From Tannerella sp. (lineage in GTDB: Bacteria; Bacteroidota; Bacteroidia; Bacteroidales; Tannerellaceae): a stretch of 52,396 nucleotides of DNA. The stretch covers positions 1 through 52,396 of the forward strand of contig JAISXP010000140.1 in assembly GCA_031270465.1 (NCBI GenBank), given 5' to 3'. Position 1 is the first letter of the stretch; each line of letters starts with the position of its first letter. This document shows, one piece after another, positions 28,797-37,637 of this stretch. Below the pieces are notes generated by a model. It ran no database searches. It was given only the letters and a program-made list of their open reading frames with translations, and had not been told where the DNA came from. Both the position numbers and the translations under genes were made by a program.

Positions 28797-29685
28797 GGCC
28801 ACGCTGAAGTCGCTTGACACGGAAGAATTTATCGACATCCGTTTTTATCGCCCGATAGGTTACCGGTGGGCTTTGCTTTTCAGGAAGTGGGGCGTACATC
28901 CCAATACCGTCACCCTTGCGGCGATGCTGATTGGCGCGGCGGCGGGCGCGTGTTTTTATTTTAACAGTCTGTGGGTGAACATTGCGGGAATGATTCTGCT
29001 TGTCTGGGCAAACTCGTACGACAGCGCCGACGGGCAACTGGCGCGCATGACGGGACAGACATCGCCGCTCGGACGCATGTTGGACGGTTTTTGCGGCGAG
29101 GTCTGGTTCAGTTGCATCTATGCGGCCATCTGCCTGCGCCTGATGCCGCAGTGGGGACTCTGGATATGGGTTCTGGGCGCCGTGACCGGTTTTTTTCACG
29201 GGAAGCAGGCGGCTATGGCTGACTACTATCGCAACGTGCATCTGTTTTTCCTCAAAGGCAGGTCGGGCAGCGAACTGGCCGACGCACGAACGCTGCTGGA
29301 AAATTTCGAACGGAAGAAATGGGCGGACGGATTCATGTCCAAACTGTCCGACTATCTTTATTACAGCTACACGAAGGGACAGGAAGCATGGGCGAAGCAG
29401 TTTCTTCGGATGCGAGATGTGCTGACGCAAAAATATCCCGACGGCGCTCCGGAATGGTTTCGCAGCGCGTTTCGTTCAAAAAGCTTTCCGCTGATGAAGT
29501 ATACCAACATGCTCTCGTTCAATACGCGCGTCGTCGTGCTGTTCATTTCGCTGTTTGTCAATATACCGTGGATATATTTCGCCTTCGAACTGACCGTGCT
29601 CAACGCCCTGCTGGCATACATGGTAGTCACGCACGAACGGTTCTGCAGGTTGTTCGTCGACCGGCTGGCAAAGGAGGCGGCATGA
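28765..29685 (+). CDS. CDP-alcohol phosphatidyltransferase family protein
   Basis: DSADGQLARMTGQTSPLGRMLDG signature; multiple TM segments; overlaps the preceding gene. Confidence 0.88.
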   Translation: MKKERMASDIEATLKSLDTEEFIDIRFYRPIGYRWALLFRKWGVHPNTVTLAAMLIGAAAGACFYFNSLWVNIAGMILLVWANSYDSADGQLARMTGQTSPLGRMLDGFCGEVWFSCIYAAICLRLMPQWGLWIWVLGAVTGFFHGKQAAMADYYRNVHLFFLKGRSGSELADARTLLENFERKKWADGFMSKLSDYLYYSYTKGQEAWAKQFLRMRDVLTQKYPDGAPEWFRSAFRSKSFPLMKYTNMLSFNTRVVVLFISLFVNIPWIYFAFELTVLNALLAYMVVTHERFCRLFVDRLAKEAA

Positions 29686-30410
29686 TTGACGGCAGGCATA
29701 TCGGCGGCATCCTGTTCGACTACGGGGGAACGATTGACAGCAACGGAATGCACTGGGGCGATGTCATCCGCCTGGCATACGAAGCGGAAAACATCGTCTT
29801 CCCCGACAGGACGGTTTTCAGGGATGCGTACGTACACGGCGAACGGACTTTGGGAAGGAATCCCATCGTACGCCCTCATCATACGTTTGCCGACATGATG
29901 CACCTGAAGATTCGGATTCAGTTCGACCGGCTGAAAGAAAACGGATTCCTGCACGGGAAAGCGGCGGCCGCGGAAACGGCACACAGCATCGCAAACCGCT
30001 GCTACGAATACGCGGCGCGTTCGGTCGAGGCCGCGCGACCGGTCATAGCCGCGCTGACGGAGAAATATCGCATTGCGCTGGTATCCAATTTTTACGGCAA
30101 TCTGAACGCTGTTCTCGACGATTTCAGACTGAGGGATTTTTTTTCTGCGGTGATAGAATCGGCCGTTGTCGGCGTCCGCAAGCCCGACCCGCAGATATTC
30201 CGGCTGGGCGTCGAGGCGTTGCATCTGCCGCCGGACGAAGTGGCCGTCGTCGGCGATTCGTACGACAAGGACATCGTACCCTCGACGATTGTCGGTTGCC
30301 GTACCGTCTGGCTGAAAAAAACGGGCTGGAACGATTGCGATGGCCGCGAAACGGCCGACGCCATCATTTCCGACTTCCCGGAACTGTCGGGAATTTTTCT
30401 GAATGACTGA
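29682..30410 (+). CDS. HAD-superfamily hydrolase
   Basis: GGILFDYGGTIDSNG (motif I), IALVSNFYGN (II), GVRKPDPQIFRLG (III), VVGDSYDKDI (IV); 4-nt overlap ATGA. Confidence 0.88.
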   Translation: MIDGRHIGGILFDYGGTIDSNGMHWGDVIRLAYEAENIVFPDRTVFRDAYVHGERTLGRNPIVRPHHTFADMMHLKIRIQFDRLKENGFLHGKAAAAETAHSIANRCYEYAARSVEAARPVIAALTEKYRIALVSNFYGNLNAVLDDFRLRDFFSAVIESAVVGVRKPDPQIFRLGVEALHLPPDEVAVVGDSYDKDIVPSTIVGCRTVWLKKTGWNDCDGRETADAIISDFPELSGIFLND

Positions 30411-30423
30411 ATGACGCCGGATT

Positions 30424-30538
30424 GCTTCACTTCGTTTACAATGACGTTTTCAGTTATCCTCTCACTTGTCAGTCTTCCGAATTACCTCGTTCCTCGCAAT
30501 GCGTCGAACACGCTCCGTCATTTCGAACGGAGTGAAGC
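30424..30538. repeat. Imperfect inverted-repeat element (about 23-bp arms)
   Basis: GCTTCACTTCGTTTACAATGACG (30424-30446) versus reverse complement of 30516-30538 = GCTTCACTCCGTTCGAAATGACG. Confidence 0.75.
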
Positions 30539-30615
30539 CGCCCAGTCTTTTTTCCTCAACTTGACGGCATTGGGACAAAACCCCGCCCGAACAGCCCGGC
30601 ACCGCAGCGCGTATC

Positions 30616-31581
30616 TCAGTTTTTTATTTCCCACCCCAGCGCGCTGGCGCCAAGTACGGCGGCATCGCTTTCTTTCAGTTCGGAAAACAGCAGTTTGGTT
30701 TTGCCGGCAAACACCTTCAGCACGTGCTTGTCCAGCGCGCGCCTGATGGATTTCATGAGCAGATCGCCCGCCCTGGCCAGACCGCCAAACAGGATAATGG
30801 CTTCGGGACTTGAGAAAGCAATGAAGTCGGCAAAGGCTTCACCCAGTATTTCGCCCGTTATTTCGAATATTTCGACAGACAGTTTGTCGCCTGCCAGAGC
30901 GGCATCGTACACGTCCTTGGATGTGATGTTTTCAGGTTCGAGCTTTCGCAGCAGACTGTCGTCGGTACGCTGAATAAGCAGTTCCTTTGCCGTGCGGGCG
31001 ACGCCTGTAGCCGAAGTGTACGTCTCGAGGCAGCCATGACGGCCGCAACCGCAAAGGCGTCCGTTCTCGCGACGGACGATGACGTGCCCCAGTTCGCCTG
31101 CAAAGCCGTCGTGTCCGTATACCAGGTTACCGCCGACGACGATGCCGCTGCCAACGCCCGTACCCAGCGTGATCACGATGAAATCTTTCATGCCGCGCGC
31201 CGCGCCGTACGTCATCTCGCCAATGGCCGCCGCATTCGCATCGTTCGTCAGCGCCACGGGGATGCCTCCCGTGCTGTCGCTGATCATCCGAGCCAGCGGA
31301 ATCCTGTTTTTCCACGGCAGGTTGGCCGCAAAATCAATGCAGCCCGTGAAATAATTGCCGTTAGGCGCGCCAACGCCGATTCCCTTGATCTGATCACTGC
31401 CGCCAGCCTGTTCGATTATACTTTTCAGCCCTTTGGCCAGCGCCGATACGTATACGTCGACTTCCTGATACTCGCCGGTCTTTATCGAACTGCTATACAG
31501 AATCGAACCTCGCGCGTCTACTATTCCGAAAACGGTATTCGTACCTCCCAGGTCGATACCTATTACATAAGGTTTTTTCAT
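30616..31581 (-). CDS. ROK-family protein (glucokinase-like)
   Basis: IGIDLGGTNTVFGIVD; GVGSGIVVGGNLVYGHDGFAGELGHVIV; CGCGRHGCLETYTS. Confidence 0.93.
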   Translation of the reverse strand: MKKPYVIGIDLGGTNTVFGIVDARGSILYSSSIKTGEYQEVDVYVSALAKGLKSIIEQAGGSDQIKGIGVGAPNGNYFTGCIDFAANLPWKNRIPLARMISDSTGGIPVALTNDANAAAIGEMTYGAARGMKDFIVITLGTGVGSGIVVGGNLVYGHDGFAGELGHVIVRRENGRLCGCGRHGCLETYTSATGVARTAKELLIQRTDDSLLRKLEPENITSKDVYDAALAGDKLSVEIFEITGEILGEAFADFIAFSSPEAIILFGGLARAGDLLMKSIRRALDKHVLKVFAGKTKLLFSELKESDAAVLGASALGWEIKN

Positions 31582-31786
31582 TTATTCTGGTTTTAAAATT
31601 TGTTTTGCGGGGCAAATATAGACGGTTTATTGAAAAAATGTCGTACTAACAGTTTTTTTAAGAAAAAATAACTTCGTATCTGCACATTTTGTCTACTTTT
31701 GCAATTGTCATTTTCATCGAAGAAAACTTAATGAACAAACAGACAAACGCAGTTTTGATGAAAAAACGGACGGAATACGTGACAGA

Positions 31787-31999
31787 ATGTTCGTCCGCAA
31801 TTCTTTCCCCGAAATCAGGTGGGGCTTCTCGAAAACGCCGGTCATCATTCCGGACGACCTGCCCTTCTCGGCTTTCGACACCAACTCGCCCTTCCGTGGC
31901 GAAAACCGCGGCAAGACCGTATGGTTCTGCCTCCGGTGGGAAAATACCCGTGGCGAGAAAGTCCCCTGGTCGGAAATCGTTTCGGCTATCGTGCCGTAA
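31787..31999 (+). pseudogene. Remnant of a hypothetical Bacteroidetes protein (C-terminal fragment only)
   Basis: 70-aa frame ...FSAFDTNSPFRGENRGKTVWFCLRWENTRGEKVPWSEIVSAIVP* looks like a conserved protein C-terminus with no matching N-terminus upstream in frame. Confidence 0.55.
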
Positions 32000-32057
32000 A
32001 CATGAACGTCTGAACTGTGATTTGAATGATTTTTTGACAGACTGTGATTTTTATTCG

Positions 32058-32248
32058 GAGATACCCGTCGAGGCGGCAGGTATTTCGTACGGCAACGGCG
32101 TGCTGTCGGTCAGCACTCCTCCGGCCGAGTGAGTAGAAGTGTATTCCGCCGGCGGACAACTGCTCTACAGGACGCAGAAGGCGGCGGGTACAGCGACGTG
32201 CTGATCGTCCGCGGCGGCAGCTGCTGGGTGAGGAAGGTCGCGAAGTGA
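32058..32248 (+). pseudogene. Degraded T9SS type-A C-terminal sorting domain
   Basis: EIPVEAAGISYGNGVLSVSTPPAE*VEVYSAGGQLLYRTQKAAGTA [frameshift] DVLIVRGGSCWVRKVAK*; in-frame TGA at 32130-32132 and frame change near 32190-32195. Confidence 0.7.
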
Positions 32249-32417
32249 ACATCCCGCAGTTTTCGGTGAAAAAGGGGGCAGGCTGTCGAAGGTCTGCCCT
32301 TTTTGCGTCATACAGCATTTCAAAGATAATAGGGCTGGAACCCCGTCCGGACAGCATCTGTCCGGTGCGAGGCGAATTGTTTTTTGCCCGTCTGCATACA
32401 ATTCAAAATATTTCATG

Positions 32418-32425
32418 TACCTTTG
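32418..32425 (+). promoter_or_regulatory. Bacteroidetes-type -7 element (TACCTTTG) upstream of topA
   Basis: TACCTTTG 32 nt upstream of the topA start. Confidence 0.5.
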
Positions 32426-32456
32426 CCGCCGTTTTAAAACAGTTTTAGGTAACACT

Positions 32457-34766
32457 ATGCAGAAAAATTTAGTTATTGTAGAGTCTCCTGCAAAAGCCAA
32501 AACAATCGAAAAATTTTTGGGAAAGGACTATAAGGTCATGTCGAGTTACGGCCATATCAGGGATTTGAAAGCGAAAGAATTCAGTGTCGATGTGGAGAAC
32601 GGCTACGCGCCCCAGTACGTGATTCCCGCCGACAAACGGAAACTGGTTTCCGAGTTGAAGAAAGCCGCCCACGAAGCCGGGACGGTATTACTTGCTTCTG
32701 ACGAAGACCGCGAAGGAGAAGCAATTGCATGGCATCTGTCCGAAGCTCTGGGACTTGACCGGGAGAATACGCAGCGCATTGTATTTCACGAAATCACGAA
32801 AAATGCCATCATGCATGCGCTGGAAACGCCCCGCCGCATCGACATCAACCTGGTGAATGCCCAGCAGGCGCGTCGCGTGCTGGACAGAATTGTGGGTTTC
32901 GAAGTCTCGCCGATACTCTGGCGCAAGGTGAAGCCCGCACTGTCGGCCGGACGCGTACAGTCGGTCGCCGTACGCCTGCTTGTCGAACGCGAGCGCGAAA
33001 TACAGCAGTTCACGGCCGAATCCTCGTTCCGGGTGACAGCCACCTTCGTACTGCCCGACGGCGAAACCCTCCTGAAAGCCGAACTGAACAAACGGTTGAA
33101 AGACGAAACGGAAGTACACGCCTTTCTCGCCGAATGTCGCTCTGTCGACTTCGCCATCGAAGACATTACGACGAAGCCGGTCAGAAAATCGCCCGCACCG
33201 CCCTTCACCACGTCGACCCTGCAGCAGGAAGCTGCCCGCAAATTAGGCTTTTCGGTATCGCAAACCATGATGGTAGCCCAGCGGCTCTACGAATCGGGAC
33301 ATATCACCTACATGCGTACGGATTCGGTAAACCTGAGCGACTTGGCTCTTGGCACATCCAAAGAAGCCATCCTCCGGAGCTACGGCGAGAGGTATTACAA
33401 ATTCCGCAAATACCAGACCAGAAGCAAGGGCGCACAGGAAGCACACGAAGCCATACGTCCGACCGCCATGAATACACCCGAAATCAGTGGAAGCGCACAG
33501 GAAAAACGCCTGTACGACCTGATATACAAACGCACGATAGCCTGCCAGATGGCCGACGCCGAACTGGAACACACGGCCATATCCATCCGCATCGGCACGC
33601 TGAAAGAAAAATTCGTCGCCACGGGCGAAGTTGTCAAATTCGACGGTTTCCTGCACGTGTACATGGAAAGTACCGACGATGAAACAGAAAAAGAACAGCC
33701 GGACAGCGGACTTCTGCCCCCCGTGAAACCGAACGATCCGCTCACGTCGAACGGAATAACCGCCACCGAACGCTTTACGCAGCGTCCGCCCCGATACACG
33801 GAAGCCAGCCTGGTACGGCGCCTCGAAGAACTGGGAATCGGACGGCCTTCGACGTATGCCCCCACGATACAGACCATTCAGAACCGGGAATACGTCATTC
33901 GCGGCGACAGACCGGGCGAAGAACGGCCTTTCTGCATCATCATTCTCAAAGACGGGAAAATAAAATCCGCTCAGAAGAAGGAAACAGCAGGCACAGACCG
34001 CAACAAACTGATACCGACAGATACGGGCATTGTAGTAAACGATTTCCTGATGGAATACTTTCCGGGCGTGATGGATTATAACTTCACGGCAAACGTCGAA
34101 AAAGAATTTGACGCCATCGCCGAAGGAGAACTGAACTGGACGAAAGCGCTCGACAAGTTCTACAAGTTTTTCCATCCCATCGTCGAAGCCACATCGTCCG
34201 TGAAAACAAAACACAAAGTCGGCCAGCGTCAGGTCGGTATCGACCCCGAAAGCGGAGAACCCGTCTATGTCAAGATTGGCAGATACGGCCCCATCGCCCA
34301 AATCGGACAGGCAAATCCGGACGATAAAAACACCAAACCGCGTTTCGCATCCCTGATGAAAGGACAGTCCATCGAAACCATTACCCTCGAAGAAACTCTG
34401 AAACTGTTCGACCTGCCGCGTACGATCGGCGAATACGAAGGCGATGCGATGGTGGCCGGCATAGGCCGCTTCGGACCCTTTATCCGTCACAGCGGAAAAT
34501 TCATCTCGATACCCAAAACGCTCAATCCGCTTGCCATCACGGAAGAAGAAGCCATTCAACTCATCGAAGAAAAGCGTAAAAAGGAAATGCAGCGCCATAT
34601 CAAAAGCTTTGAAGGCGAGGGCATAGAAATTCTCAACGGACGGTATGGCGCATACATCACACATAATGGCGCCAATTACAGGATTCCGAAGAATACCAAC
34701 CCCGAAAAGCTGACGCTGGACGACTGCCGGAAAATCATCGCCTCGTCGACAAAAAAGAAGAGTTGA
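32457..34766 (+). CDS. topA: DNA topoisomerase I
   Basis: MQKNLVIVESPAKAKTIEKFLGKDYKVMSSYGHIRDL; ITYMRTDSVNLS active-site motif. Confidence 0.97.
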   Translation: MQKNLVIVESPAKAKTIEKFLGKDYKVMSSYGHIRDLKAKEFSVDVENGYAPQYVIPADKRKLVSELKKAAHEAGTVLLASDEDREGEAIAWHLSEALGLDRENTQRIVFHEITKNAIMHALETPRRIDINLVNAQQARRVLDRIVGFEVSPILWRKVKPALSAGRVQSVAVRLLVEREREIQQFTAESSFRVTATFVLPDGETLLKAELNKRLKDETEVHAFLAECRSVDFAIEDITTKPVRKSPAPPFTTSTLQQEAARKLGFSVSQTMMVAQRLYESGHITYMRTDSVNLSDLALGTSKEAILRSYGERYYKFRKYQTRSKGAQEAHEAIRPTAMNTPEISGSAQEKRLYDLIYKRTIACQMADAELEHTAISIRIGTLKEKFVATGEVVKFDGFLHVYMESTDDETEKEQPDSGLLPPVKPNDPLTSNGITATERFTQRPPRYTEASLVRRLEELGIGRPSTYAPTIQTIQNREYVIRGDRPGEERPFCIIILKDGKIKSAQKKETAGTDRNKLIPTDTGIVVNDFLMEYFPGVMDYNFTANVEKEFDAIAEGELNWTKALDKFYKFFHPIVEATSSVKTKHKVGQRQVGIDPESGEPVYVKIGRYGPIAQIGQANPDDKNTKPRFASLMKGQSIETITLEETLKLFDLPRTIGEYEGDAMVAGIGRFGPFIRHSGKFISIPKTLNPLAITEEEAIQLIEEKRKKEMQRHIKSFEGEGIEILNGRYGAYITHNGANYRIPKNTNPEKLTLDDCRKIIASSTKKKS

Positions 34767-34790
34767 ATCCGGGCTTCCGAATCCTGACTT

Positions 34791-37589
34791 TCAAATCTTG
34801 CCTTTCAAATAGCGCCCCGTATGCGAAGCCTTGCAGGCCGCAATTTCGCGGGGCGTTCCCGTGCAGACGATATGGCCGCCGTCCCTGCCGCCTTCGGGAC
34901 CCAGGTCGATCACGTAGTCGGCGCATTTGATTACGTCGGGATGATGTTCGATGATGACTGCCGTATGTCCGTGGGCAATCAGCGACGCGAAGGCATTCAG
35001 CAGCGTTTTGATGTCGTGGAAATGCAGTCCCGTCGTCGGCTCGTCGAAGATGAACATCGTCGGCTCGTGCTTCTCCATTCCGAGGTAGCAGGCCAGTTTG
35101 ACACGCTGGTTCTCGCCGCCCGAAAGCGTCGACGACGTCTGCCCCAGTTTGACGTAGCCCAGCCCGACGTCCTGCAGCGGCTTAAGTTTCTTCACAATCT
35201 TTCCGGTCTGAAGATCGGGATGAGATTCAAAAAAATCGATTGCCTGGTCGACCGTCATTTCGAGAATGTCGTAGATATTCGCTCCGTGAAACTCGACTTC
35301 GAGCACATCGGGATGGAAGCGTTTGCCGTGACAAATTTCACACTCAAGCGAAATGTCTGCCATGAACTGCATTTCCACCACGATTCGCCCTTCGCCCTTA
35401 CATTCTTCGCAGCGTCCGCCCTCTTTGTTGAACGAGAAAAATGCAGCCGTATATCCCATCCGTTTCGAAAGGGGATGGTTGCCGTACAGTTTGCGGATTT
35501 CATCATATGCACCGATATAGGTCACGGGGTTGGAGCGCGAACTTTTCCCGATGGAATTTTGGTCGATAAACTCGACGGCGCGGATACGTTTCACGTCTCC
35601 AGATATTTCGTCGCATTCGACGGCGGGCTGCGAGCCGTCCAGTATCCGGCGAAGTCCTTCGTAGAGTATGTCGCGAACCAGCGTGCTTTTGCCCGAGCCG
35701 CTTACGCCCGACACGACCGTCATGACGTGCAGAGGGAATTTCACATCCACCCTTTTGAGGTTGTGCATGCGCGCTCCCTTTATCTCGATATATTCGTTCC
35801 ACCGCCGTGTGATATCCGGCCGTTCGATGGTTTCCTGTCCAGTCAGGTAGCGGACGGTATAGCTGTCGCTTTCTTTTTCCAGTCTGTCCGTTGCACCCTG
35901 ATAAACGACTTCGCCGCCCAGCCGTCCCGCTTTCGGGCCGATGTCGATGATGTAGTCGGCTGCGCGGATAATCTCCTCGTCATGTTCGACCACGACAACC
36001 GTATTGCCCAGCGTCTGAAGGTGGCGCAGAACCGCGATGAGGCGGTCGGTGTCGCGCGGATGCAGGCCGATGCTCGGCTCGTCGAGGATATACAGCGAGC
36101 CTGTCAGACTGCTGCCAAGCGACGTGGCAAGACTTATCCGCTGACTTTCGCCGCCCGAAAGCGACGACGACAGCCGGTCGAGCGTCAGATAGCTTAACCC
36201 CACGTCTATCAGAAATTGCAGGCGACTTCGTATCTCGGTCAGCAGTCGCTTGGCTATGGCTGCATCCGTTTCGCTCAGTTGCAGGCGGTCGAAAAATACT
36301 TTCAACTCGGAAACGGGCATGGCCGTCAGCGTGGCAATGGACGCGCCGCCGACCTGTACGTACAGCGCCTCCTTTTTCAGCCGGCCTCCCCTGCACGACG
36401 GGCAGGTCGTCTTTCCCCTGTACCGCGCCAGCATCACGCGGTACTGTATCTTGTATGTGTTGTTTTCGACATAACGGAAAAACTCGTCGATGCACGGCAC
36501 ATCCGATGCCCCGTGCCACAGCAAATCCTTTTCCGCCCCGGTCAGGTCGTAGTAGGCGCGGTGTATCGGGAAATCGTATCTGGCCGACTTGTTGATAAAC
36601 TCGCGCAGCCACTCGCCCATGCTTTCGCCTTTCCAGCATGCCACGGCGCCTTCGTAGACAGACAGGCTTTTGTCGGGCACTACAAGGCGCTCGTCTATTC
36701 CGACCGTTTTCCCGAAACCTTCGCACTGCTCGCACGCTCCGACGGGATTGTTGAAATTGAACATCAGTTCCGACGGTTCTTCGAATGCAATACCGTCGGC
36801 CTCGAATTTTTTCGAAAACTCGTGCACGACCGTTTCGCCGGGCAGATATACCCGCAGGCGACACAGATCCTGCCCCTCGTAGAACGCCGTTTCCGCAGAA
36901 TCCGCAAGGCGGCTTTTCAGCAGTCTGTCGTCCGATACGGCGAGCCGGTCTATCAGAAGTTCCACATCTTTCGATTGCAGCAGCGTCGCATCGTTCAGCG
37001 CTTCGCTGATGCGCATCACGTTTCCGTGCGACTCTATCCGCGTGTAACCTTCCTTCAACAGAATTTCCAGTTGTTCCTTCAGCGAGCGTCCATCGGGAAC
37101 GACCACCGGCGCATAAACGGCAAAACGCGTGCCCTCGGGATAACCCAGCGCCGTCTTCACCACGTCGCTCACCTGATGCTTCTTTACTTCCTGACCCGAG
37201 ACGGGCGAGATGGTTTTGCCGATACGCGCATACAGCAGCCGCATGTATTCGTATATTTCGGTAGACGTCCCGACCGTCGAACGCGGGTTGCGCACATTCA
37301 CTCTCTGCTCGATGGCGATGGCGGGAGGAATGCCGGTGATATAGTCGCACTCGGGTTTGCTCATCCTTCCGAGAAACTGCCTGGCGTAGGACGACAGGCT
37401 TTCCACGTAGCGACGCTGACCTTCCGCATACAGCGTGTCGAAAGCAAGCGAAGATTTTCCGCTCCCCGACAATCCCGTGACCACAATCAGCTTGTCGCGC
37501 GGAATGTCTACGTCGATATTTTTCAAATTGTTTACCCGTGCACCCCTGATGTGTATACAGGGGTCGTCTGCTTCCGTCTTCTTTTGCAT
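34791..37589 (-). CDS. uvrA: Excinuclease ABC subunit UvrA
   Basis: 932 aa; two Walker A (GLSGSGKSSLAFDTLYAEGQRRYVESLSSYARQFLG; GVSGSGKSTLV), two LSGGE signatures, CxxC zinc motifs. Confidence 0.98.
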   Translation of the reverse strand: MQKKTEADDPCIHIRGARVNNLKNIDVDIPRDKLIVVTGLSGSGKSSLAFDTLYAEGQRRYVESLSSYARQFLGRMSKPECDYITGIPPAIAIEQRVNVRNPRSTVGTSTEIYEYMRLLYARIGKTISPVSGQEVKKHQVSDVVKTALGYPEGTRFAVYAPVVVPDGRSLKEQLEILLKEGYTRIESHGNVMRISEALNDATLLQSKDVELLIDRLAVSDDRLLKSRLADSAETAFYEGQDLCRLRVYLPGETVVHEFSKKFEADGIAFEEPSELMFNFNNPVGACEQCEGFGKTVGIDERLVVPDKSLSVYEGAVACWKGESMGEWLREFINKSARYDFPIHRAYYDLTGAEKDLLWHGASDVPCIDEFFRYVENNTYKIQYRVMLARYRGKTTCPSCRGGRLKKEALYVQVGGASIATLTAMPVSELKVFFDRLQLSETDAAIAKRLLTEIRSRLQFLIDVGLSYLTLDRLSSSLSGGESQRISLATSLGSSLTGSLYILDEPSIGLHPRDTDRLIAVLRHLQTLGNTVVVVEHDEEIIRAADYIIDIGPKAGRLGGEVVYQGATDRLEKESDSYTVRYLTGQETIERPDITRRWNEYIEIKGARMHNLKRVDVKFPLHVMTVVSGVSGSGKSTLVRDILYEGLRRILDGSQPAVECDEISGDVKRIRAVEFIDQNSIGKSSRSNPVTYIGAYDEIRKLYGNHPLSKRMGYTAAFFSFNKEGGRCEECKGEGRIVVEMQFMADISLECEICHGKRFHPDVLEVEFHGANIYDILEMTVDQAIDFFESHPDLQTGKIVKKLKPLQDVGLGYVKLGQTSSTLSGGENQRVKLACYLGMEKHEPTMFIFDEPTTGLHFHDIKTLLNAFASLIAHGHTAVIIEHHPDVIKCADYVIDLGPEGGRDGGHIVCTGTPREIAACKASHTGRYLKGKI

Positions 37590-37637
37590 GCAGCGATTAA
37601 AAATAAATGACAGGAATATCCGGTTATTGAACCGGAA

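Noticed and set aside
34821-37610. Two long + strand ORFs (458 and 464 aa) opposite uvrA
   Set aside because: Antisense shadows of an unmistakable UvrA.
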